Shown here: piece by piece, positions 44,754 to 52,585 of the stretch | Layout: every line of letters begins with the position of its first letter | Numbering within the stretch: the first letter of the stretch is position 1 | Assembly (NCBI RefSeq): GCF_001519055.1 | Contig: NZ_KQ954292.1 | Span: 131,755 to 187,852, forward strand | Source: Novosphingobium sp. Fuku2-ISO-50 | GTDB lineage: Bacteria; Pseudomonadota; Alphaproteobacteria; Sphingomonadales; Sphingomonadaceae | Direction: 5' to 3' | Length of the DNA stretch: 56,098 nt | The notes under the pieces: model-generated | What the model saw: only the letters and a program-made list of their open reading frames with translations | Database searches by the model: none | Told to the model about the DNA's origin: nothing | Position numbers and translations under genes: made by a program

Positions 44754-45321
44754 TTGGAATGAAACGGTAGCGGTTGGCTTGAAGGCAGTCGGGGCGCTCG
44801 GGGGCGTAGCAGTAGTTGCTGGAGCGGTGGCGCATTTCGTTTCCGACCATGCGTCGAAGAGTTGGCTGCAAGCGAACAAAGGGAAGCTGGATGAGGCACT
44901 GGAAACACACAAAGCCGCGCTTTCAAGAGAAACCGAAACTCACAAGCTGACGTTGAAAAGACAGGAGTTGCTGTTCGCCCGTGAACTGGAGGCAGCAGAT
45001 AGCTTCATGGCTGTTTGGCGGAAGCTGTGGCCGCAGTATTCTCGTCCCGAGATGGAGTGGCACGATGCGCGTGAGGATGTCGCACTACGCCTTGGAACCG
45101 TCGAAGCGATGCTCGAAGACTACCTTGAGCGTCACTCCGTTGCCATCAGTGCTACCGTTCGGGAAAGCATTGAACGCGCCCGTTCGGAGGCAGCATCCGA
45201 AAAGTTCTTTGAAGACGGACCTGACCGTGATCCGCCGAAAGCGGCAATCGATGCCGCCGAGCACGTGTTGGGCGCTATGAGGGCTGCAAGGGATACGATC
45301 TTGAATGACCTGCGCCGTTGA
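44746..45321 (+). CDS. Single-pass membrane protein with coiled coil, unknown function
   Basis: A 191-residue protein. One membrane helix (about residues 12-31, AVGALGGVAVVAGAVAHFV) is followed by a long charged helix with heptad-like spacing (LDEALETHKAALSRETETHKLTLKRQELLFARELEAAD, about 48-85) and a globular helical end. No family recognised. Starts with GTG 44746 overlapping the peptidase stop by 8 bases, hence the fifth gene of the hsd operon. Could be a membrane-tethered effector of the restriction system; this is inference. Confidence 0.75.
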   Translation: MIDWNETVAVGLKAVGALGGVAVVAGAVAHFVSDHASKSWLQANKGKLDEALETHKAALSRETETHKLTLKRQELLFARELEAADSFMAVWRKLWPQYSRPEMEWHDAREDVALRLGTVEAMLEDYLERHSVAISATVRESIERARSEAASEKFFEDGPDRDPPKAAIDAAEHVLGAMRAARDTILNDLRR

Positions 45322-45389
45322 ACGGGTCGCACACGACCTGCATGAAGGGCAATTCGCCGATAGCTTGGTAGGTGGAGATGAGGGGCGGC

Positions 45390-46700
45390 ATGGCTGAACA
45401 AGATGCTAAGTGCCCGCTCGAAAAGGTGGATCGGCGGCTTGAGGATGCCCATCGCCAATGGCACGCGGCTGACGAAGGCTATTTCGATCCGGAGGAGTTT
45501 CGACGTTCCATACAGAGCGTGATCCAAACTCTGCGGACAGTGACCTTCATGTTGCAAAGCATGAAGAGCGATATTCCGGACTTTGACCAATGGTATGGTG
45601 GTTGGCAAGAACGCCTAAAGGCGGACCCTTTGATGCGGTGGATGGTCGAGGCGCGGAACCGCATTGAGAAGCAGGGTGACCTTGAGCTTCACAGCTTCGT
45701 TCGCGCCGAGGTCATTGCGTCCTACCTCGAAGAAGGGCCTCGGGTCGAGGTTCCAGCCAATCTGTTTGATGGGCTTAAGTCGCTGATCGAAGGTCTTCCG
45801 ACAGGGCAGGTCGGAAAGCATTTAGCGACGCATGGCATCTTGAAGGTGGAACGGCGGTGGGTTGAGAATACACTTCCAGACCTCGAACTATTGGAGGCTG
45901 CCGCCGTTGCGTATTCCCGATTGACTGAACTGGTAGTCGATGCCCATCGCCACCTTGGTCTGGCCGCTCCCGAAACCATCGACCATCGAACTGGAGAGGT
46001 AATCCAGCCCCAGCCAACCAATCGACCGCCTTGTATGATCGACCACGGCACGTCGCGTTCTATCCATGTCAGCATCGAAGATGGTCGTGTTCTGCGCTTT
46101 GAGGAAAAGGCGATAACGGTCACACGGAAGAAGGCCGAGACGGCAGCCAAGAAATACGGGTTCAAGAACGCGCAAGACATTTTCGGCAAGGCTGGAGAGC
46201 CATACGAGGCTACACTGGCATCGCTGTTCAAGACGGCGCGTTCCATTTTCAAGCGAGATCAGTATCACGACAGCATGGTGTTCATATTCCGCGACCGGAA
46301 CTTGATCGACATACGGGGTTTTCGTCCAGATAATCAGCAGGATAAATACCTCATGATGAGGAAGCTCGCTGCCGATGTCCAAAAAATGGGCGGCGATGCG
46401 ATCATCCAATTAAACGAAGTGTGGACTGCGAAATACGACCCTCGCGAGCCATACCGTCGCGCCGTCGATGCACCCAACCGGCGAGAACTTCTGACCGCTG
46501 ATCTGGTCCAGCGGGATGGACCTGTAAGGCACTTGAGTGCCGAGATCAGAAGAAACAAGACGAGGGCGCATCTCGGCCCGACAGTCGCCGTTGACAACCC
46601 ATCGCTATTCGCGTTCGCGCCGATCCTTCTTGCTTGGGGATCGAAACTTCCAGAGGAATGGGTTGCGGAAATGTCGAAGTTGGACAGCAAGCAGGAATAG
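45390..46700 (+). CDS. Unknown 436-residue protein at end of the hsd operon
   Basis: No family recognised. The first 60 residues are helical and charged (LEKVDRRLEDAHRQWHAADEGYFDPEEF). The rest is mixed alpha/beta with no obvious catalytic motif. KKYGFKNAQDIF and FIFRDRNLIDIRGFRPDNQQDKYLMMRKLAADV are the most structured phrases. Lies 68 bases after the membrane protein and is probably transcribed with it. Start chosen at ATG 45390 behind AGGGG; GTG 45372 or ATG 45378 are alternatives. Base use looks less GC-rich than the chromosomal flank. Confidence 0.75.
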   Translation: MAEQDAKCPLEKVDRRLEDAHRQWHAADEGYFDPEEFRRSIQSVIQTLRTVTFMLQSMKSDIPDFDQWYGGWQERLKADPLMRWMVEARNRIEKQGDLELHSFVRAEVIASYLEEGPRVEVPANLFDGLKSLIEGLPTGQVGKHLATHGILKVERRWVENTLPDLELLEAAAVAYSRLTELVVDAHRHLGLAAPETIDHRTGEVIQPQPTNRPPCMIDHGTSRSIHVSIEDGRVLRFEEKAITVTRKKAETAAKKYGFKNAQDIFGKAGEPYEATLASLFKTARSIFKRDQYHDSMVFIFRDRNLIDIRGFRPDNQQDKYLMMRKLAADVQKMGGDAIIQLNEVWTAKYDPREPYRRAVDAPNRRELLTADLVQRDGPVRHLSAEIRRNKTRAHLGPTVAVDNPSLFAFAPILLAWGSKLPEEWVAEMSKLDSKQE

Positions 46701-46752
46701 CGTTTCACATGGGTTGGTTCGTTTGACAATGCGACGCCACCGCTGTGAGCGA

Positions 46753-48036
46753 TCAATCCTTTACGTCGAACCCCAAGAACCGCAGGGCCTTGATTGTTCG
46801 ACCGTTGATCGGCGGGCGGTTTTGATCCAGCCAGCCAAGAAGCTCCATCGCGCAAGCCTCGCCAAATCCGCCCAGCCGCCGCTTTTCGTCATAGATACAG
46901 TCGTATGCGCGTTCGAGCGAGGTGCCCGGCCCGTGCAACAGGTATGTCAGCGTGTCCTTGATCGCGGCGAGCGTGTTGCGTTGAGCAAAATCGACGCGAA
47001 GGCCCTCAAGCCCGCCGCTTACGAAACGCAGCCGGTCATAGAACGCATGGACGCCGATCAGGCTGTCGAACAACTCATCGTAAGTGAGCTTGCCAATTGT
47101 GTCAGGTGACGCAAACGCTGTGCGCAACTGGCGAATGGTGGCCACCTCATGCTCTGCCTGAAACATGTCACCAGCCGCAGTGTTGTCGGTGGTGTTCCAA
47201 TCGTTGAGATAGCCGACAATGCGCGGCTTGCGCTGCGCCTTGTCCAAGAGCGGAGTTGCTTTCCAATCGTCGCCCGGCGCGCGGGCGATGCGCAACCACC
47301 CAAGGAACCGGCCAAGCTCGATCTCACGATCAGCATCTCCGAACTCAGGACGACGCTGACCGAGTTCCTCGAACACCTCGGCAACCTCATGAAATGCCGG
47401 GACCAACTGTTCGTCATACTTACGGCGAAGGCCCTGAATAAACGAACGGCGCTTTGAAACGCGGTCGCTTCCCACCATCGCGCTGGGAGGCGTTGCGGCA
47501 GGGACAAACTGCTCAAGTTGTGCCTGAAACGCAGCATCCTCTTTGGGATTGCCGATCAACTTGTATGCTTGCTCGTACTGACCACAAATCTCCGACGTCA
47601 TCGTATTGGCATATTCCCAGAACATGTTGAACATGCCGGGCAGATCATCGAACCCCGGATCGCGATCTTTGCGCAAGACCACCGACACTTCGCGATTGGT
47701 CGTCAGGCCCGCTTCTGTGAGGTTGGCTGAACCAACCATCGCGATGTCGTCGATAATGTAGAGCTTCGCGTGAAAGTCGCGGCTGGTGTAATAGCGCAAT
47801 GTGACGTTCGGATCAGCCAATGCTTGCCGAACGATTTTCGGTGGTGTGATCGAACAGAGCCGGACCAGAAGCCGCACCGCGCAGCCCTTGTCAGTCAGCG
47901 TACTGATCGGTTCAAACGTCGTGAAGAACGGGCTGGCTAGGTATGCTTCCCTTGCGCCCTTTGCATTGTCCGAGAAGAAGTTGCGGGTGTAGCCCGAAAC
48001 CGGCGTGTTTCCATATACGTCCCGGATTTTCGCCAC
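46753..48036 (-). CDS. Phospholipase-D-fold (HKD) protein, possible nuclease
   Basis: A 427-residue protein with one HKD motif: H89, K91, D96 and G102-S103-N105 (DFHAKLYIIDD and VGSANLTEAG). Single-HKD proteins dimerise to form the active site and are often nucleases (for example BfiI-type) or lipid hydrolases. The C-terminal 300 residues are unassigned and helical. It is antisense to the hsd operon and convergent with it by 52 bases. In an island with restriction genes, a defence nuclease is the likely reading. Confidence 0.8.
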   Translation of the reverse strand: MAKIRDVYGNTPVSGYTRNFFSDNAKGAREAYLASPFFTTFEPISTLTDKGCAVRLLVRLCSITPPKIVRQALADPNVTLRYYTSRDFHAKLYIIDDIAMVGSANLTEAGLTTNREVSVVLRKDRDPGFDDLPGMFNMFWEYANTMTSEICGQYEQAYKLIGNPKEDAAFQAQLEQFVPAATPPSAMVGSDRVSKRRSFIQGLRRKYDEQLVPAFHEVAEVFEELGQRRPEFGDADREIELGRFLGWLRIARAPGDDWKATPLLDKAQRKPRIVGYLNDWNTTDNTAAGDMFQAEHEVATIRQLRTAFASPDTIGKLTYDELFDSLIGVHAFYDRLRFVSGGLEGLRVDFAQRNTLAAIKDTLTYLLHGPGTSLERAYDCIYDEKRRLGGFGEACAMELLGWLDQNRPPINGRTIKALRFLGFDVKD

Positions 48037-48460
48037 TATCTTGATCCCTCCGCCAGCAGTATTCGCCCACGTACTTGTCGCATATCGTTTCGCCGCGCCA
48101 GTGGAGTTCGGTCAATCAATCTCTCACACGGCCTTGCCCTAGCGCGTCTCTATTGAGACGGGCGAAAACCGCGCAAACGGTGCCTCACTGAAATGGTCCG
48201 ACGCGCAGTGCGACACTGGCGCGCAGGGCCATAGAGCCATGTGCGACAGTCCGCCCGGATTGCAGTGTCGCTGTTACCCCAGCACCCGTTCACGGCGTCA
48301 GGCCGCCGGTCCATTACGGCCTGATAGGCGAGACGGGCGCTGTCCAAGATAGTCACGCGGCACATTTCCTTGCTCTTCGCTTGACAAAAAATCTCACTAT
48401 TTCGGTGACTTAGCCTCCATTTTCTGGCATTGCCTATGTGAGAAAAGCGAGGTTTATCAG
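48037..48460. other. 424-bp intergenic region with hairpins
   Basis: Contains several short exact inverted repeats: CGTCTC-TATT-GAGACG at 48145-48160; CAGTG-CGA-CACTG near 48213; GCGACA paired with TGTCGC near 48245-48275. A direct repeat GAGACGGGCG occurs at 48155 and about 48330. TTGACA at 48381-48386 and TCAC-N7-GTGA at 48394-48408 lie 80 bases before the recombinase start and may be its promoter and operator. A 71-codon open frame on the minus strand is not convincing. Confidence 0.5.
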
Positions 48461-49033
48461 ATGCTTACACAAGTTGGCTATCGGCGGTCATCGACTAGCG
48501 AACAAATCGCCGGATACGAAAACCAGCACGTGCAACTGGTTGCAACGGGTTGCGCCAAAGTCTTTGGCGAGATGGTTTCCAGCGTGGCACAGCGGGACCA
48601 ACTGGAGGCGGCGCTCGACTACGTGCGCGAGGGCGACACGCTTGTGGTCTGCAAGATCGACCGCCTTGCCCGGTCCACTGCCGACCTGCTGGCCATTGTT
48701 GCAAAGCTGGAGGCGAAGGGCGTCGGCCTGCGCATCCTCGACTTTGGCGGGACCGAAGTTGACACTAAATCTCCCACAGGCCGGATGTTACTCGTGATGT
48801 TCGCGGCTGTGGCTGAATGGGAGTTGGCGACGATGAAAACTCGCCAAGCTATCGGGATCGCCAAAGCAAAGGCCGATGGAAAATACCGGGGCAGAGCACC
48901 GACCGCAAGGCGTCTTGCGCCGCAGGTCCGTGAGTTGCGCGCTTCCGGCGTCGGCGCGACCGCCATCGCGGAACGGTTGGGGATCAGCCGTGCGTCAGTG
49001 CACCGCATCGTTGCCGAGGGCACGGTGTCATGA
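48461..49033 (+). CDS. Serine recombinase (resolvase/invertase family)
   Basis: A 190-residue small serine recombinase. Seen: N-terminal GYRRSSTSEQ with the catalytic serine (S11 by alignment), VCKIDRLARSTADLLAIV, EFR-like region TKSPTGRMLLVMFAAVAEWELATMKTRQAIGIAKAKADGKYRGR, and a C-terminal HTH (GVGATAIAERLGISRASVHRIV). Resolvase or invertase of the Tn3/Hin size class; its target is not seen. The near copy of the island palindrome at 48541 lies in its coding sequence. First of a three-gene overlapping set. Confidence 0.92.
   Translation: MLTQVGYRRSSTSEQIAGYENQHVQLVATGCAKVFGEMVSSVAQRDQLEAALDYVREGDTLVVCKIDRLARSTADLLAIVAKLEAKGVGLRILDFGGTEVDTKSPTGRMLLVMFAAVAEWELATMKTRQAIGIAKAKADGKYRGRAPTARRLAPQVRELRASGVGATAIAERLGISRASVHRIVAEGTVS
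48541..48554. repeat. Near copy of the 14-bp palindrome (TGCAACGGGTTGCG)
   Basis: Thirteen of fourteen bases match, within the recombinase gene. It is preceded at 48531 by the related TGCAACTGGTTGCA, which shares the same TGCAAC and GTTGCA half-sites around TG. Confidence 0.7.
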
Positions 49034-49227
49034 GGTCACTACGCCACCTGTTCGCCGACTGCACGGGACGCGCCGAAGACCTTGCATCTATCGCCGCAGA
49101 GGGCCAGCGCCGCGACAACCCGCCCGAGATGCAACGTGCGCTTGCCTGCCACCTTCGGATGGCAATCGCGGCGATGGGTGGCATAGTGGACGAGATCAAT
49201 CAACGGCTCGGCGACGCGCATGACTGA
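49030..49227 (+). CDS. Small hypothetical protein coupled to the recombinase
   Basis: A 65-residue acidic and helical protein (AEDLASIAAEGQRRDNPPEMQRALACHLRMAIAAMGG). No family recognised. The ATG overlaps the recombinase TGA, and its own stop overlaps the ATG of the next gene by 8 bases. The tight packing supports a real gene in a three-gene operon. Confidence 0.6.
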   Translation: MRSLRHLFADCTGRAEDLASIAAEGQRRDNPPEMQRALACHLRMAIAAMGGIVDEINQRLGDAHD

Positions 49228-49777
49228 TCGCGCTGCGCCGTTCGACATCGACGCATACATCGAGGCACTTCCCCGGCGCGTTCTTTCAGCACCCCGACCC
49301 AATGCGCCGACGCGCTACCAAGTGTGGAATTATCCGTTGCTCAAGGATTATCACGGTTTCACTGGCACGGAGCGCAGGCGGGCCGGGCAACTCGGGCATT
49401 GGCTTATTGCTGCTGGTTGCCTGACGTTACCGGAGCGATGCGAAATATGCGCCAGCCCCGGACCAATCGCGCAGCACGGAGAAAATTATTATGACGTGCC
49501 CAGCGATCCGGCCCTGTGTCGTGCTTGTCATCGCGCCATTCATCTTCGCTTCTGGCAGTGGGATGCGTGGCGCAAGATCGTTGATGCGTCAGCGATCACG
49601 GGAGAAGAGTGGTTCGCGCTCACGCCCCGGCACAGCATCGACATCGCGGGCCACCTACGCCACAGGTGGGGCTGGCGTGTTGCTGACATCGAGAGATCAC
49701 CCATAATGTCTCTGCCGGACGCCATCGCAGTCGTGTTACCCGACAACATGCTGGCGCTCCCAAGGCTATCCCGGTAA
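49220..49777 (+). CDS. HNH-like Cys/His zinc-motif protein
   Basis: A 185-residue protein with a zinc-binding and HNH-like core: CEIC (C74, C77), H86 in QHGENYYDV, then LCRACHRAIHLRFW (C100, C103, H104, H108). This order resembles an HNH nuclease with a bracketing zinc site. The N-terminal half has a helical LLKDYHGFTGTERRRAGQLGHWLIAAG. Function not assigned beyond the motif. Overlaps the small gene upstream and converges on the reverse transcriptase by 11 bases. Confidence 0.65.
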   Translation: MTDRAAPFDIDAYIEALPRRVLSAPRPNAPTRYQVWNYPLLKDYHGFTGTERRRAGQLGHWLIAAGCLTLPERCEICASPGPIAQHGENYYDVPSDPALCRACHRAIHLRFWQWDAWRKIVDASAITGEEWFALTPRHSIDIAGHLRHRWGWRVADIERSPIMSLPDAIAVVLPDNMLALPRLSR

Positions 49778-49788
49778 CTCCAATCGCG

Positions 49789-51231
49789 CTAGGCCGCTTG
49801 CTCGGCAGCGGTGTCCTGCGCAAAAATGCGGTCAAGTAGATGGCCTGCCTCGGTCAACAGGCGTTGGCGCTTTCCATCGTACATAGGGCCATAATCGGGA
49901 ACCAGTTCTGGAATGTCGGATGACTGTCTATTGAGAAGGCAGGCCAGCGCGATGTCGCGCGTCGCCACGCTAAGGTTTTCCGGTGTCGCTAGGCGCAAGT
50001 AGCGCGCGCTGGTCAGCATTGCGCGGTCGCGGGCCTCGCGCTGCTCCCGCTCTCGCCATTTCGGATAGGCGCGGTGAAAGGCAGAAACACGGCGAAGCGC
50101 CTTGTCGATTTGCTCTGCTGTCGGGCAAACTTCGCCGTCAGCGATTTGGTGTTGCAAGCGCCGATCTGGAGCGGGTTCCCACGAGAAAACACCACGCGCG
50201 TCTACGGAACCGAACTGACCGGCGAATATAACACCCGACGAGAAACCGCCGCCAGATGACGTGCCATTGGGCAGCAGGTGACCCCGTTCTTTCAGCCTCA
50301 ACCTCAATGATCCATAGGCTGGCCTTGCGGCTACATCCGTAAGGTGTTCTGCTCGCGCAGACGCCTCCCATTCTGATCGCCCGAGGACGAGCAGGTTGTC
50401 GGCATACGTGATGATGTCGGGACCGTAATCGATCTCGTGGGCGGCCAGCAGTTGGCCTACTATCACTTCACCGGCGATGGGAGACGTAGCGGCACCTAAT
50501 GGAATGCCTTGGGTTTCATTGAGGGGAGCAGGCACCATTGCACGCCGTATGATAGTCGTTGATGCCGACAGGGGTCGAACCCTGATCGTCTCGTCGAAAA
50601 CCACGTGACGCACTACCGCTTTCGGTAGCGGGCGCAGGACATCGGCCAAGAACGCGAACGGGATGCTGTCGTAGAACGCTTTCACGTCCAGTTCCACGGC
50701 ATGTGTCATCCCACGTTGGTAGGCCGCTTCGACAGCCGCGATGGCTGCCGGTATCCCACCGTGGAACAAATACTGGTTCGCACGGGGAGGATGGATTGCG
50801 CGGATCAGGTCCGCGACGAATAACTGGAGGGCGCGCTTGCGAGGTCCGAATGCCTGCACTTCGCGTTGGCGCGCGTTGGTTGTTATTTCGCGCTGCTCAA
50901 CCCTTTCATGGGTCGGCGAAGATGGGTCGAGCGACGCTGCCAGTTCCTCTATGGACTGTGGGGTCGCGTTGCCGATACGCCCGGCCTTGAGTACCCCGCG
51001 ATAGGCATCGAACACGGCAAACTCGCGTTCGTGCAACAGTTGCCGCAGCTTGCTGCGCTGGGCGCGGAAACCGAGGTTTTCTAATGCGTCCAATGCGTGC
51101 TTGCGTTGAGCCTTCAACTCCCGGAGATGGACGACGAAGGCCGGAAAGCGGCGCGCAAAATTGTGATACGCGGCTGCACCAACCGACGCTATCGGCGTTC
51201 CGGGGACATGTCTTGGTGGGGCCGATGCCAT
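49789..51231 (-). CDS. Reverse transcriptase with YADN catalytic motif
   Basis: A 480-residue RNA-directed DNA polymerase of uncertain class. Motif A: VELDVKAFYDSI (D182, with D188). Motif B: NETQGIPLGAATSPIAGEV (Q241-G242, S250-P251). Motif C: IITYADNLLVLG, where the second Asp of the usual YxDD is Asn (D278-N279; codons GAC AAC). A thumb-like stretch follows after residue 340. The first 130 residues are helical and unassigned. No group II maturase domain and no retron NAxxH or VTG marks were found. A stem-loop-rich leader and an XRE gene lie upstream on the same strand. A defence-type reverse transcriptase is the likely reading. Confidence 0.88.
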   Translation of the reverse strand: MASAPPRHVPGTPIASVGAAAYHNFARRFPAFVVHLRELKAQRKHALDALENLGFRAQRSKLRQLLHEREFAVFDAYRGVLKAGRIGNATPQSIEELAASLDPSSPTHERVEQREITTNARQREVQAFGPRKRALQLFVADLIRAIHPPRANQYLFHGGIPAAIAAVEAAYQRGMTHAVELDVKAFYDSIPFAFLADVLRPLPKAVVRHVVFDETIRVRPLSASTTIIRRAMVPAPLNETQGIPLGAATSPIAGEVIVGQLLAAHEIDYGPDIITYADNLLVLGRSEWEASARAEHLTDVAARPAYGSLRLRLKERGHLLPNGTSSGGGFSSGVIFAGQFGSVDARGVFSWEPAPDRRLQHQIADGEVCPTAEQIDKALRRVSAFHRAYPKWREREQREARDRAMLTSARYLRLATPENLSVATRDIALACLLNRQSSDIPELVPDYGPMYDGKRQRLLTEAGHLLDRIFAQDTAAEQAA

Positions 51232-51500
51232 CGTTCTATACTGGCGGGGCTTGGTTACGATCTCCTAAACGGCTGGGCCTGAAACGGGCCTAACCTGCAA
51301 AGCGTTGCCAACACGCTGCATTGACGTTGTAGGGTCATCCCCGAGTGCAGGTTCTCATTGATAAGATGGACAGTTCTTGCACTGGACCCGTCAGCCCGTT
51401 GACAACAAATCGGCGGACTGAAATGGCATAGGCAACGTGGGCGATTGAGACCGAGTTGGCCCGGTGCCCGCCGCCGCACCCTCCCAATAAGGCCCTGCCA
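51232..51500 (-). ncRNA. Candidate structured RNA leader of the reverse transcriptase
   Basis: A 269-base gap between the XRE gene and the reverse transcriptase, same strand. AACCTGCA (51292-51299) pairs exactly with TGCAGGTT (51346-51353) and encloses AGCGT-N7-ACGCT (51301-51317) and TGAC-N8-GTCA (51322-51337). This gives a three-way-junction fold. CAGT-N6-ACTG (51371-51384) and an imperfect TCAG.CCG with CGG.CTGA stem (51391-51421) are adjacent. The position 5' of a reverse transcriptase is where a template or primer RNA is expected. Transcription is not shown. Confidence 0.5.
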
Positions 51501-51713
51501 CTAATCCAGTAGGCTTCCCGGCGTAACACCCAGCGCCTTGGCGAACTGATCGACCACGGTGATCGACGGGTTTCGTTTCACCCGTTCGATGTCCGATACA
51601 TAGGTTCGATGCACGCCGACCATATCAGCGAAAGCGTCTTGCGAGATGTCATTGGCACGCCGGAGGCGGCGAACATTCTTGGCGAAGCGATGCCGGATGT
51701 CTTCGTCGTCCAT
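51501..51713 (-). CDS. XRE-family HTH regulator
   Basis: A 70-residue Cro/C1-type DNA-binding protein. The five-helix HTH is visible: FAKNVRRLRRANDISQDAFADMVGVHRTYVSDIERVKRNPSITVVDQFAKALGV. ATG 51713 is used; ATG 51719 is also in frame. It lies 5' of the structured leader and the reverse transcriptase on the minus strand and may autoregulate the module. A TTGACA on the minus strand at 51794-51789 is a possible -35, and GTCAAT repeats at 51772 and 51790 are possible operator halves. Confidence 0.88.
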   Translation of the reverse strand: MDDEDIRHRFAKNVRRLRRANDISQDAFADMVGVHRTYVSDIERVKRNPSITVVDQFAKALGVTPGSLLD

Positions 51714-51814
51714 GACCACAGCATCGGCTTATGGCCTCTTGGCTGGAACAGGAGATCGTCTGCAATTCGTCGTCAATCGTCTACGTTTTGTCAATAAACA
51801 GAGGCTATGTGTCG

Positions 51815-52507
51815 ATGATTGCCGGAAGTTCTGACGTGGCAACGGCGCTGACCGTCGCGTCACCGGCTGATCGGTTCGCAAATCACGAGGACTGCAAGAC
51901 CATGACATTTGGAAGGGCTGCAACCCGTTGCATCATCGGCGTCAACGGACAGGAGATCGCGGCAACCGCTATCCTGTTGTATCCCGAGGCACCAGTTCGC
52001 GAGTATCAGGCACTGACGGCCAATGCCCGCGCAGTTCTGGGGTATAGCGGCAGCGGTGTCGGTGTTGGGTTTATCGGCGATGCCGAGTGGGCGCTTGGCG
52101 GCGCGGTTGCGTTGGGCATCCTTGGAGCCATGACGGCCAACAGTCGCACCAAGAAGGCGCGGGCGCTGCTCAAGCAGGCGGAGAAGAGGCGCGCCGAGGT
52201 CATCGCCGGGGCGACCTACGTGGACACCTGCGCCATAACGAACATTCACTTGCCGGAACCTCACTCGTGGATCGGTGAGGTAGAAGGCCAAGCCGAAGTG
52301 AAAATGGGCGAAGTGGACTTTTTTCGGCGGGCCAAGTTCCTTCGGGAGCAGGGCTTGTCCAAGCATGACGTGAAGGGCGGGCGCGTCACGGTCGCCGCCA
52401 CCAATCGGCTTGTCAGCTTTGAGAACGAATTTGTGTCGATCCAGACGGCAGAGGGCGAACAGGCCATCCGGTGGGGTCAGGTCGCGTCATACAGGCTGGC
52501 TGCATAA
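51815..52507 (+). CDS. Unknown 230-residue protein with a hydrophobic Gly-rich segment
   Basis: No family recognised. Residues about 79-108 are Gly/Ala-rich and hydrophobic (VGVGFIGDAEWALGGAVALGILGAM), which could be a membrane hairpin or a loop. A charged helix follows (KKARALLKQAEKRRAE) with a beta-rich C-terminus (VTVAATNRLVSFENEFVSIQT). Divergent from xre. Start uncertain: ATG 51815 used; ATG 51731 would put it in the xre-facing promoter, ATG 51902 is shorter. An exact island palindrome lies at 51919 in its coding sequence. Confidence 0.6.
   Translation: MIAGSSDVATALTVASPADRFANHEDCKTMTFGRAATRCIIGVNGQEIAATAILLYPEAPVREYQALTANARAVLGYSGSGVGVGFIGDAEWALGGAVALGILGAMTANSRTKKARALLKQAEKRRAEVIAGATYVDTCAITNIHLPEPHSWIGEVEGQAEVKMGEVDFFRRAKFLREQGLSKHDVKGGRVTVAATNRLVSFENEFVSIQTAEGEQAIRWGQVASYRLAA
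51919..51932. repeat. 14-bp palindrome copy 3 (TGCAACCCGTTGCA)
   Basis: Exact copy, 17 bases after the internal ATG at 51902 of the unknown protein gene. Confidence 0.85.
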
Positions 52508-52585
52508 GTTCGACCACTGCCGGGCTGTCAGGCCAATGGTCGGCATTACCGCGCCTAGTAAGCGTGGCACAAAAAGGATGATCTC

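Noticed and set aside
48150..48365. 71-codon open frame on the minus strand
   Set aside because: No ribosome binding site, odd composition, and overlaps the hairpin cluster; treated as non-coding.
49789..51231. Canonical retron
   Set aside because: NAxxH and VTG motifs not seen, motif C is YADN, and no paired inverted repeats bounding an msr-msd were clearly defined; kept only as a possible distant relative.
49789..51231. Group II intron maturase
   Set aside because: No maturase X or HNH domain after the polymerase region, and no intron domain V-like hairpin found downstream.
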